Below, piece after piece: positions 55,671-64,000 of a stretch of DNA of 64,000 bases. Numbering within the stretch: the first letter of the stretch is position 1; the number at the start of each line of letters is the position of its first letter. The DNA is from Notospermus geniculatus (taxonomy: Eukaryota; Nemertea; Pilidiophora; Heteronemertea; Lineidae): positions 74,605 to 138,604 of the forward strand of contig NMRB01000353.1 of the NCBI GenBank assembly GCA_002633025.1, written 5' to 3'. The notes under the pieces were generated by a model, which did no database searches, was not told where the DNA came from, and saw only the letters and a program-made list of their open reading frames with translations. Both the position numbers and the translations under genes were made by a program.

Positions 55671-57869
55671 GGACCGAGGAAACCGGTGCAAACAGTTCCA
55701 CCTTGGGAAATGGGAACGTCATTTAACCCTCGGAAGGCGCTAGCTGAACGGAATTCACCGGGGCTGACCGACTGGGAGGGTGCACCCCTCCACGCATCGT
55801 CCCCCGAGTTGCTTGAGGTAGTGAGAGAGGATTGGAGGGAGAGTGGTACAGACTGGGAGACCAGGCTGAAAGAATTACCATTACGAGACCACAAGAATTT
55901 CGTGGCTGGGCAACTCCACGAGGAGAAGGATAATTGGCTCTGGCTCCTCGATCAGGTGGATGATGAATCGTCAGGTTTGGTTAGACGATGGATAGTAGAT
56001 AAAGTGGACATCTATGATTTCTTTCAACACTATAAGGGAACATTTAACGGAAGACATTTGGACTCTGTGGTACCACCCGCTACTGTTATCAACAACTATA
56101 AAAGTTGTAAGCCTCATAGAGAGGAGATCGCTAGGCATTTGGAGGAAGGGCTGCGTAACGGCTCCATGGAGTTGGTAGGTCGGGTGGGCGAGGTGGCAGC
56201 ACCGCATGTAGTCATGCCTTTGGTCATGGTTCAGGGTACAAGGAAAAACAGGCTCTGCCATGACGAGAGGTTTTTAAATTTATTCATGAAACACATACCC
56301 TTTTCACTAGAGGGCATTGCGGTCATTCCAGGTTTGTTGGATCCTGGGGATTTTATGGCCTCGTCGGACGAGAAGTCGGCTTACCAGGGCATTTTGTTGT
56401 CGGAAAGATCAAGGACCTTTTTTGGCGTCGAGTTCGGGGGATGGTATCTTCAGTATACATGTCTCCCCTTTGGTTGGTCGGTGAGCCCATTTATATACCA
56501 GACGACAGGCATGCAGGCTACCTCATTCATGAGGTCGAAGGGCCTCGTCACCACCCAATACCTCGATGATAGGTTCATAGGCCCCGTCGGGGGGGTCGGT
56601 GATAAAATGCAGAGAACAGGGAAGGCCGTTTTTTACAACGCAGTCACTCTGACTTTCCTGGGTTTCACAATCGAACTCATTAAATCAGTGTGGGAGCCCC
56701 TTCCTGCGATGAAACATCTGGGCCTTATAGTCCATGCCGACACTCGTCAGTTTGAGATTCCGGAAGACAAGAAACGTCGCTTCGCTGAGCTCAGGGAGCA
56801 CATTTTGGGGAAACGTGAAGTTCACGTAAAGTCCATCCAGAAGTTGATGGGGAAATGCATCTCCTTTAGTATCGCAATTCCCGCGGCGAAGCTGTTCATA
56901 CGAGTCATGGCACAGGAGATAGGTCGGGCCGAAAAATCTGGGCGCTGCGTGGCGGTGGGGGGAGATTTGCGCTCAGAGATCGAATTCTGGCGTTTTCTGG
57001 ACAGTCACACCCGATGGGCTAAGTGGCGGGGTGAGAGACACACGGAAGTGAAAATTGCGACAGACGCCAGTGGCGTGGGCTGGGGGGCATGTATCGGTGG
57101 CGAACAGATCATACGGGATTTCTGGGCGGCGGAAGACAAGAGACCAATCCATTTGAAGGAGGCGGATGCTGTCATCAGAACGCTCCAAGCGGTCGGGGAT
57201 GTAGTCACAGATAAGCGAGTAGATGCAATGGTAGACAATCAGGCCGTTGTTAAGGCATGGAACAATCTGGGCGGCAAGGATGTGAATATGGTCAAAATGA
57301 TGAAATCGCTTTTTCAAGTAGTGGCAAGTCTGAACTGTGACCTCAGACTAATGTATATTCCATCCAAGGACAATCCAGCCGATGCCCCCTCGCGCATGCT
57401 GTCACCCAGTGACACTCGTTTGGCGAAAGGCGCCTGGGAGCGTCTGGAGGAAGCGTTTGGGCCGCACTCCTTTGATTTAATGGCTCTGGATTCGAATGCC
57501 ATGCTTAATTGCGGAGGGGACACTCTTCCCCATTATTCGCCGTGGCCCTTGCCAGGGGCGGTGGGGGTTAACGTCCTGGCTCAGACGTTAAATAGCGAGG
57601 AAAACTACTACTGTTTCCCGCCCTATTGCATGATACCGTCCGTTTTGGCTTTCTTCTTTCATGATTGCCCCAGGCCTCTGAGGGTGACTATGGTAGTACC
57701 GAGACTGTCTCCGCTTCCCTCCTGGTGGCCTCGGCTCCTGGAAGCGGCAGTTCTACGTAGCCTGGGAAAGCCAGGAGATATGGGGATTATCGACGTCCCC
57801 TCTAAGGCTGGGTTCACCCCGGCACCTCTGAGGCACGCTTTGTTTGCGGCTAGATTAATCCTATCATAG
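55671..57869 (+). CDS. Ngaro reverse transcriptase / RNase H
   Basis: Open from an acceptor-like TCTCCTCCAG (55670) to TAG at 57867-57869; no early ATG, consistent with splicing or fusion to gag. Counting from 55686, RT motif A is SSDEKSAYQG (D228), FGWSVSPFIYQ is the B region and QYLDD (292-295) the catalytic box. RNase H: KIATDASGVGWG (D460), HLKEA (E492), VDNQA (D517) and NPADAPSR (D566). A C-terminal region (FDLMALDSNAML.., FPPYCMI.., PSWWPRLL) is the conserved extension of this group. Only the alternative acceptor CAG at 55693-55695 joins the gag exon ending at 55063 in frame. Confidence 0.92.
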   Translation, partial: GPRKPVQTVPPWEMGTSFNPRKALAERNSPGLTDWEGAPLHASSPELLEVVREDWRESGTDWETRLKELPLRDHKNFVAGQLHEEKDNWLWLLDQVDDESSGLVRRWIVDKVDIYDFFQHYKGTFNGRHLDSVVPPATVINNYKSCKPHREEIARHLEEGLRNGSMELVGRVGEVAAPHVVMPLVMVQGTRKNRLCHDERFLNLFMKHIPFSLEGIAVIPGLLDPGDFMASSDEKSAYQGILLSERSRTFFGVEFGGWYLQYTCLPFGWSVSPFIYQTTGMQATSFMRSKGLVTTQYLDDRFIGPVGGVGDKMQRTGKAVFYNAVTLTFLGFTIELIKSVWEPLPAMKHLGLIVHADTRQFEIPEDKKRRFAELREHILGKREVHVKSIQKLMGKCISFSIAIPAAKLFIRVMAQEIGRAEKSGRCVAVGGDLRSEIEFWRFLDSHTRWAKWRGERHTEVKIATDASGVGWGACIGGEQIIRDFWAAEDKRPIHLKEADAVIRTLQAVGDVVTDKRVDAMVDNQAVVKAWNNLGGKDVNMVKMMKSLFQVVASLNCDLRLMYIPSKDNPADAPSRMLSPSDTRLAKGAWERLEEAFGPHSFDLMALDSNAMLNCGGDTLPHYSPWPLPGAVGVNVLAQTLNSEENYYCFPPYCMIPSVLAFFFHDCPRPLRVTMVVPRLSPLPSWWPRLLEAAVLRSLGKPGDMGIIDVPSKAGFTPAPLRHALFAARLILS

Positions 57870-57955
57870 GTTCCGGAGGGATGTCCTAGGTATGCACATG
57901 AATTATCTAGGGTGTACTCTGATTACAGGTCAGGAAGGCCATCTCTGGGAGACCG

Positions 57956-59116
57956 GTGCCGGATTGGTTCGCTTTACAGTCAAGAATTGATGACCTCATG
58001 GAAAGGCACAGGGGTACCAGCTATCAGATACGGAAATCAAAATTGGAGTTAGAGCTTGAGCAGTTTCTTGGACAGTTGGGGAAAACGATGAATGAGTGCT
58101 CCCCTAACGATGTGTGCCTGTTCCTTGCTCATAAAGACAAGGACGGGAAGACGGCCGTCCATTATAGGGACTGCCCCGCCATCGGGGACAGGAAACCAGG
58201 TTGTGGATGTCCAAGACGGTTAGCTTTGGGGACAGTAAACTCGAAAATTGCACAACTGAAGTCGATTTTTCAGAGCAAGGGCGCGGTCCATGAGTGGTCA
58301 AACGGTTATGGTAACCCCGTGGTTTCCAATAGAGTAGCCATTTATGCACGACAGATCAAAGTAGAGCAGAGCATGGCGCACGTCTCCCCGATGCAGGCAA
58401 GACCAATGTTCATCTCCAAACTGGTTTTGATGGCATCATTTATTGATAGGCACTTGATGGATGACAATCTGGTAGCGTCGGACGAGTTCATCCTAGCAAG
58501 GGATCAGGCGCTTTTGAAATTGCTCTTCTTTGGGGGTGACCGGGCGCATGATATAGGCATCATGTTGACCCAAGAAATCAGAAAGCTTCCCCACGATGCA
58601 GGCTATATTATCAAGCATACTTGGGGTAAAACTCATCGGCTAGACAGGCCAAACATATTCTCCGTCTACAGAAACCCGGACACCATGATATGCCCGGTTA
58701 CGGCATTGGAGCGGTATCTGCATGTAGCTGGGCAGTTGGGTATCGCGCTGAGGACAGGATACCTATTTAGGCCCGTGAAACAGGGCAGGGTGCTGGATCA
58801 ACCCCTGGGCTATCAAGCGGTGTATGAAAGGCTAAAAACTTATTTGAGGAAGCTGGAGTTGGACGAAGGGGAAACACCTCACAGTTTTCGAAGTGGGTGC
58901 GCTATTGCAGTCAGGACTCTCCAACCTGACAGACGCTTGGAGGGAATGATGGGCCACATCGGGTGGGCGGCGACAGCCTCAGCTGAACACTACTCTAGAA
59001 GGGGGAAGCTTGACCAAGCGTCAACTGCGGCCGCATTGGCTAAAGCGGGATCGGACAAGATCTGGAACGACATACAGGGGGGATATTTTGAGGAGGCGGA
59101 CCTGGGGAAGATCTGA
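57956..59116 (+). CDS. Ngaro tyrosine recombinase
   Basis: An 386-codon frame from 57956 (GTG); the frame is open upstream to about 57929, where GATTACAG could be an acceptor, so the true N-terminus may be spliced. Catalytic residues are all present: R196 (GGDRAHDIG), K225 (HTWGK), H309 and R312 (HSFR), H334 or W337 (GHIGW) and nucleophile Y346 (AEHYSR). CGCPRRLALGTVNSKIAQLK near 83-102 is a typical SAM-like N-terminal segment for this group. It integrates the circular DNA copy by strand exchange. Ends 310 bp before B1. Confidence 0.95.
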   Translation: MPDWFALQSRIDDLMERHRGTSYQIRKSKLELELEQFLGQLGKTMNECSPNDVCLFLAHKDKDGKTAVHYRDCPAIGDRKPGCGCPRRLALGTVNSKIAQLKSIFQSKGAVHEWSNGYGNPVVSNRVAIYARQIKVEQSMAHVSPMQARPMFISKLVLMASFIDRHLMDDNLVASDEFILARDQALLKLLFFGGDRAHDIGIMLTQEIRKLPHDAGYIIKHTWGKTHRLDRPNIFSVYRNPDTMICPVTALERYLHVAGQLGIALRTGYLFRPVKQGRVLDQPLGYQAVYERLKTYLRKLELDEGETPHSFRSGCAIAVRTLQPDRRLEGMMGHIGWAATASAEHYSRRGKLDQASTAAALAKAGSDKIWNDIQGGYFEEADLGKI

Positions 59117-59424
59117 TCAACCTGATTTACATTTTTCCTCGTCGTTGGGCCAACGGTAGTGAATGTCTCATTGTCAGGTCTCTTTCCATGTCGGGAAACG
59201 GTACTATACAGCTTCTGCGTTGTAAACATAGGGGCAGGAGGCCTACATACATGTATAGGGTCTAATGCCTCTACATTGTAAATATATGCACATTATATAT
59301 ACAGATCCGGCGTTTTTTGTTACTTCTATATTTGAGATTGGGGGTAAGAGGGGGGACAAATATAGAATTATCACAAACGAAAGGTGGCATGGGGACGGAA
59401 TCAGGGATATCACCACGATAGGGA

Positions 59425-59498
59425 GAATTGTTTATCCCCCATCTCTGAACTACCGACATCATCCTACACAGGATGTCAACTCATTTTGGATACTAGTT
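59425..59498 (+). repeat. Ngaro B1 repeat
   Basis: 74 bp GAATTGTTTATCCCCCATCT ... GGATACTAGTT, running directly into A2. Confidence 0.95.
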
Positions 59499-59563
59499 AA
59501 TCCAAAGTGAGATGACGTCATGTGGCCATGTGATCAGGTTCTGTCTCACTCTGTTTTTGGAAC
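59497..59563 (+). repeat. Ngaro A2 repeat
   Basis: Exact copy of A1; the B1-A2 junction (ATACTAGTTAATCC) represents the circle junction used in this class. Confidence 0.95.
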
Positions 59564-59820
59564 GGGGCAGTGGGGTAATAGGAGGACGGCGCCAAGCCGG
59601 AGGCTGGTGATCGGGCGGCTACGGAGTTACACCATAACGTACTCCGGGGGTACGTTAGGGGAGGTACGTTATAGCGAGGGTGAGCTAGACATGGAGGCGC
59701 CACAACGGTACGGACGGCACCCTCGGGAAGTAGGCCTACAGGTAGGCGAAGAAGGGAGAACCGAAAACCCCGCCCACCCACCCAAGGACTTGACATCCGT
59801 GTGTGGGACACTTGTCGGTT

Positions 59821-59895
59821 CGAATTGTTTATCCCCCATCTCTGAACTACCGACATCATCCTACACAGGATGTCAACTCATTTTGGATACTAGTT
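59821..59895 (+). repeat. Ngaro B2 repeat
   Basis: Copy of B1 with one extra T in a T run; ends the element. Confidence 0.95.
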
Positions 59896-60358
59896 GCTCG
59901 TCGCATGGGGGCTTTTTGTGCGGATAGGTCAGCTTTAATAGTAACCAGACCACGATGAACTTAGGGTTTACTCTAAACGCCACATGACGTGACGTCGTCA
60001 TGTTTTGTTACTATTATAGACTGAGTGCGGAGCGCTATATTGGGTTGATGTAACTTGGGGATCTCGACTTAGCGAAGAACAACATTTTATAGTTTTGTTT
60101 TTCTTATCTCTTTTCACGTTCTACATATTGAAGAGAACCATTTCTCACCATTTTATGGTGATAACATTCATTATTATTGTTTTTATCTTTTTTTGGCACT
60201 CAGTCCAAGTTACTCAGTCCATTTGGACTCGGTCCATAGAATGGATACTACCGTCAGCAATACTGAAATGGACACTGGTGTTAATTCGAGCTATATGTCA
60301 TAATATTACCAATGTGGCGACCTGCACAATACCCTATTATATCTATACTAAACTGGTG

Positions 60359-60442
60359 CAGTAGGAACACTGGAACTGTCCCGTTCAGGGGACAACTCTA
60401 TTAGAGTTGTCCCCTGAACGGGACAGTTCAATGTTCCTACTG
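60359..60442. repeat. Large hairpin
   Basis: 60373-60400 and 60402-60429 are exact complements (GAACTGTCCCGTTCAGGGGA..), and pairing extends with mismatches to CAGTAGGAACA/TGTTCCTACTG. Confidence 0.9.
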
Positions 60443-60980
60443 TGCCAGGGTATATATACAGGTCTATTACAAGAATAAACATAGCCATAACCACAAGGTA
60501 TGACATGACTCTTACATGACATTTACAGACGTCAGATCGGCCTAGAATCACTAGGCCAATTGTTTGCATTCACTCGCCTTCTAAGGTCAACCGAGCTGGC
60601 AGTTGAGGCTTGGGTGTCCAATCTACAAAAATCTATTGAATATCTTGGTTGGATGACCAAAGCCAGCACTGTTCCGGAACATTCCGGAGCATTCCAGCTA
60701 TTGTTGGAACAGTGCTGTGCAGAAAGTACAATGCCTAGAACTGTGATTGCACCATTCATTCATGATGGATCACAGAATCTGAAATTCATGCATATATGAA
60801 GAAGCAACACAAGCAGCAAGGGCCCACCTGATCTCAACAAAAATAATATTAAACTCATCTGGGCTAATACCAGTGACGATCCAAGAAAACACAGGGGTTT
60901 GTCATTAAATCACCGTAAATGTCTCTGCCAGTCCGATGAACGTAGAACCTCTTAAACAATCCACTATAAATGTACCCGAA
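60443..60980. other. No gene seen
   Basis: An 80-codon plus-strand frame (60560-60799) has no recognisable features; no splice context trusted. Confidence 0.4.
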
Positions 60981-60984
60981 ATTA

Positions 60985-61533
60985 GTGAGGTTTCGCAGAT
61001 GTGACGAAGCACAAAGTACGATATACGAAATTCAACTTCACTTCCATGACCTAATGTATTTCTGGGAATGGTTGGTACCACAAATGTCCCTGGTGCATCA
61101 CTTCGTATCTCCGAAGTGAAAACGAAACATAAATGTGACCCGTTCTGGTAGAACCGGGCAAATGTCACTCAGAAGGTGAGCCTTGACGAACTAAGATGAT
61201 ACCAGGAGAGAATGGAAATAATAGATTGTTTCAGATTTCACAATAGACAGACAATACTGAAACTGACAAACATTTGGTTTCAACATGCCGAGCTCAGAGC
61301 GACATACACGACATATGCCCGGTTCTACCAGAACGGGTCACAAATTTCAAAGTTTAATATACACCATACATCTATCGGTCCAAAGTCATAAAAATGCTAA
61401 AAGACGCTCTTGCATCCGGCAATTTTTATAGTACCAGTTATCTACTAAAAACTAAAACATTACGTCATCGAAATTAATTCCAATTTCATATTTTGTACTT
61501 CGTGTTTCGTGGAATTTGCGAAACCTCACTAAC
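60985..61533. mobile_element. Nested TIR elements
   Basis: Outer: AGTGAGGTTTCGCAGATGTG at 60985 mirrored by GCGAAACCTCACT ending at 61530. Inner: TGTGACCCGTTCTGGTAGAA at 61134 with exact 27-bp complement ending 61342. Confidence 0.85.
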
Positions 61534-61686
61534 GTCTTCAGTCACCATGATCGAATGTTCATCAAAGTTGGCATATGCCACGGAAAGGAGAGCTGGGTTT
61601 TCCATTTTTACAGCTTTTGTCAACACCAGGCAAAAGTTACGGCGTATACATGTAGGTTTGCATGCATATCAGGGTAATGGGCCTAC

Positions 61687-62015
61687 AATTGTAAAGTGAC
61701 AGTCCGTTGTCAGCAATACTGGAATGGACACTGGTGTTAATTCGAGCCATATGTCATAATATTACCAATGTGGTAACCAGTCCTGCACAATACCCTATTA
61801 TATCAATACTATGGTGCAGGAGGAACGCTGGAACTGTCCCGTTCAGGGGACAACTCTAGTAGGAGCTGGCAGAGAGTTGACCGATAGGTGTCACTACGGC
61901 CCAATTCAATGCATATAGCGGGTCCAGTCATTATCGATCGAGCAGCAATCACGTAGATTTTCCTGAACATTGGTCCGCTAAGACTTTGCTGCCATCTGTT
62001 GGCAATATGCGCGCA
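61687..62015 (+). repeat. Repeat copy of 60.25 kb fused to a MITE
   Basis: 61687-61857 repeats 60250-60400 (GTCAGCAATACTG..GGGGACAACTCTA) in direct orientation. From 61855 it continues as an inverted copy of the 39659-39833 MITE. Confidence 0.8.
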
Positions 62016-62690
62016 GGCCTTTCCATTGCATAATTTGGGACACACCCTCTTTCTTATAATTTGGGCTATTTTCACCGGCGCCACCTCTATTTTGTGTCTC
62101 GAAGTACCCTTCGGAGAATACAAAACTCGCACATAAGAGTCTGGATTAGTTTGACCTTCTTTTAATCGAGTTGCTTGTGTGATTCAAGTAATTATTGAAT
62201 TAATAATAAATAATGTGAATTATTGTGAATTATCAAAATAAAATGTTTATTTTGTGTTTTTCCATACAACATAAGACATTAACCAGGACTGGCCATGCTG
62301 GTGGCAGACTAGTGGACAAGTGAGTGATACTCACTGCGTCAACAGACCGAATGACCAATGCCAGAGCCAGTGCCAATGCCAATGCCATGTTTTGAATCAA
62401 CCCCGTCCCAAAACTATCTGTCATCAGCAGTGAAATTGTACTTTTTTATTCTGATACAACAGATATGGAAATAATAAATTTATAAGAAATATAATCAAGC
62501 TCAAAACAAATCTATTTTAGAGTAACGAATTATTTCATTAATCTTGTAAAGAGATACATATGCAATAGTATTCGTAAAGTTCTGTCCTTATATAAAACCA
62601 AAGAACTTAAAGAAAGCAAACATGCTAAACTCATGAAAAGCATACTCCAGGCAGAACTGGTCTGCCCAGTAAGACGCTCAGATCATCAAA
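62016..62690. other. No gene seen
   Basis: AT-rich; a short array of GCCAATGCCA repeats at 62358-62388. Confidence 0.4.
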
Positions 62691-62691
62691 T

Positions 62692-62997
62692 TTGAGAAAC
62701 AATGTGTCGGCCGATCCAATGCGACTTTGGCACTACCACATGGCAGGCTTGCTGCTACATGCATTGACACGGTCACCAGACACTAAGAGAGCCAGGCAAC
62801 GCGAACATGAGATTGCAAAGATGGAGTTTTATTTCCTTTTGAATTACATTTTGGGCGCATGTCCCCAAATTAATATGGGCGCGTACGACGTTTACCGTCG
62901 TATTATCCATGCAATGGAAAGGCCTGGCGCGACTGACTTAGTGCTCCTATTGCTGCATGCACTGACCAACTACAACTGGTATAGACCCTTCCTATAA
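62692..62997 (+). CDS. Unrecognised ORF
   Basis: About 100 codons ending TAA at 62995-62997. It reads MRLWHYHMAGLLLHALTRSP, a charged helix KRARQREHEIAKMEFYFLLN, and DLVLLLLHALTNYNWYRPFL, so it looks helical with a repeated LLLHALT motif. No signal peptide, known domain or splice partner seen. Could be the last exon of a gene to the left or a transposon fragment. Confidence 0.3.
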   Translation: MRNNVSADPMRLWHYHMAGLLLHALTRSPDTKRARQREHEIAKMEFYFLLNYILGACPQINMGAYDVYRRIIHAMERPGATDLVLLLLHALTNYNWYRPFL

Positions 62998-62999
62998 AT

Positions 63000-63640
63000 C
63001 AGTGGCCAATGTTGGAACTAACAGTTCCCCATTCTCAATGGAATTCAAGAACTGCAGTCAGCTGTGCATGTGAGGTTATTCTTCGCGTGGCCATTTGAAC
63101 GCTTCGCCCTGTTGTTCAGGTGTGGCTCATGTGGCTAATGCCCGGTTGCTAGCTCTGACTAATAATAATAATAATAATAATAATATTTATTATATTTTAG
63201 TGCTAATTGAACGCTAAAAGCATTTTCTAAGCACTTTACAATGAAAACATTATATTGCATTGCATTGACATAAGATATAATTGATTTAAAACATTGAAGT
63301 TTAAAACATTGAGTTAAAACATTTGAAATAAAGAGTCTGATAAAACAGTCAACATTCAAATGATTTTTTANAGTAAAACATGAATGGTATCCCTTTCCCG
63401 GTCATATTTGACACAAACAAGTCCTTCCCTGATGCAAACACGTGAATAGTATCCTTCTGATGTGAAGCTAGCGACGAAACGTTGTATTTTCCGCAAATTT
63501 CTGACCCCAAGCGACAGATCGAAGCTCTGAAGCCGCCATGTTTGCTCAGTTGATTCACCTCGCGCCCAGGTGCATCTGGTCACATACACTACGTATTTCG
63601 TGTACTTCGTTAATTTTCTCAGTTCCTGGAGGCGAGGTGA
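63000..63640. other. AAT microsatellite and retroposon-like tail; no gene
   Basis: (AAT)n at 63163-63184 followed by ATTTATTATATTTTAGTGCT..AAGCACTTTACAATG, a form commonly seen at the 3' ends of invertebrate SINE/RTE copies. Ambiguous base at 63371. Confidence 0.5.
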
Positions 63641-64000
63641 CAGCGCAGCGAGAGCTCTGATTGGCCGCTCATCTCTCGGCGGCAATGCGAGTGGAAATGT
63701 GGGTAGTTTCAGGCAAGGGTGGATTGAGCGAGAGTAGGAGTGATAGGAACACTTGTCAGGGCAAGATGTCGGGACGGGACCCGAAGGCCAAGCAACTCCC
63801 TCAAGTACATGGGACTCTCCTCCAGATGTACAACTTTGTGAGCAATCAGGAGGATTTTGTACTCGATGCGCGATCTCACAGGCAGCCAGTGCAGTTCCTT
63901 TAAAGTCGACTCAAGTCGACTTCATGCCAAGCTCGACTTGCACAACCTGCACTCAACAAGTCGTGCTTAAGCCGTTGTAAACTCGGGTGAGGGGTGGTTA
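63641..64000 (+). repeat. Possible retroposon fragment at window end
   Basis: GATTTTGTACTCGATGCGCG..CACAGGCAGCCAGTGCAGTTCC resembles wording common in 3' regions of invertebrate non-LTR elements. Frames are open but unconvincing. Confidence 0.3.

Larger units (their letters stand above)
52236..59892 (+). mobile_element. Complete Ngaro-type tyrosine-recombinase retrotransposon
   Basis: 7.66-kb element with split direct repeats A1 - genes - B1 - A2 - B2, gag-like, RT/RNase H and tyrosine recombinase genes all on the plus strand. The host foldback arm reads AATTCT directly followed by GTTGCTCG in its uninterrupted copy, placing the insert between 52235 and 59893 with no target duplication, as expected for recombinase integration of a circular DNA. 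RT and recombinase ORFs are intact. DIRS-order elements are divided into DIRS, PAT and Ngaro groups; split direct repeats and the sequence style favour Ngaro. Confidence 0.92.
51631..59934. mobile_element. TTAA foldback with tRNA-like modules, split by Ngaro
   Basis: TTAA at 51627-51630 and 59935-59938. The left arm runs 51631 to about 51757 (AGCTGACCTATCCGCACAAA..GAGCAACAGAACTGCAAACG..). The right arm is in two pieces: 52150-52235 and 59893-59934, separated by the Ngaro element. Without the insert it is about 650 bp. Its ends (TTAA + AGCTGA) and two outward tRNA-like modules match the architecture of 3382-4009. Confidence 0.9.
51441..60254. mobile_element. Outer inverted-repeat element of the nest
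   Basis: ACGGTAGTATCAATTCTATG..GAGTGCCA at 51441-51500 is mirrored at 60196-60254. Between the repeats lie unique-looking flanks (51509-51626 and 59939-60195) and the TTAA foldback with its Ngaro insert. No coding capacity of its own is evident. Confidence 0.75.

Overview
This is a eukaryotic, metazoan, repeat-rich intergenic and intronic stretch. Evidence: genes are split by GT..AG introns with a cadherin and an SLC6 transporter recognisable; there are CR1-like LINE, Gypsy, BEL/Pao and Ngaro-type retroelements, dozens of palindromic MITEs, tRNA-like SINE heads, two assembly gaps (23090-23254 and 47690-48670) and ambiguous bases in homopolymers. The element mix and the repeated palindromic words TAGGCCTA and TACATGTA suggest a marine invertebrate, possibly a deuterostome; the species cannot be fixed from the sequence.

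Layout: 0.4-2.2 kb holds a dead CR1-like LINE. 3.4-5.1 kb is a chain of TTAA-flanked palindromic elements. 6-12 kb is foldback DNA, including a 2.5-kb foldback. 12.3-20 kb (minus strand) carries the first six exons of a cadherin-family gene with signal peptide and first EC repeats; its 5.6-kb third coding intron is full of nested MITEs. 20-31 kb is mostly repeats, with a Harbinger-like transposase remnant and two copies of one TTAA foldback, one of which contains a datable insertion whose empty site is preserved in the other. 31.6-36.1 kb (minus) is a mosaic LTR retroelement: Gypsy gag-protease-RT runs in frame into BEL/Pao RNase H, followed by BEL/Pao integrase; the BEL part is interrupted by one MITE and by an inverted-repeat cassette holding a RecQ-like helicase exon fragment.

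36.4-42.4 kb (plus) holds a PAN/apple-like exon and two related exons of an unrecognised protein family, with a 905-bp perfect tandem duplication and, 23 bp after the last stop codon, a 1.45-kb near-perfect foldback with a 9-bp target duplication. 44-47.6 kb is palindromic repeats. 50.07-50.92 kb holds the first two coding exons of an SLC6 (Na/Cl-dependent neurotransmitter-type) transporter; the remainder is not in view.

51.4-60.3 kb is a three-level nest: an outer inverted-repeat element, inside it a TTAA foldback with two divergent tRNA-like modules, and inside the right arm of that a complete 7.66-kb Ngaro-type tyrosine-recombinase retrotransposon with split direct repeats, a gag-like gene that appears to have spliceosomal introns, an A_AAA_AAG heptamer exactly where gag changes frame into its zinc knuckle, an RT/RNase H ORF and a tyrosine recombinase ORF with all catalytic residues. 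The intact left arm of the host MITE gives the pre-insertion site, so the element ends can be read to the base. 60-64 kb is further palindromic repeats with one unrecognised ORF.

How the genes work together: the host genes here are unrelated to each other; most coding capacity is transposon-derived. The strongest biological object is the Ngaro element and the TTAA/tRNA-like foldback family it landed in.
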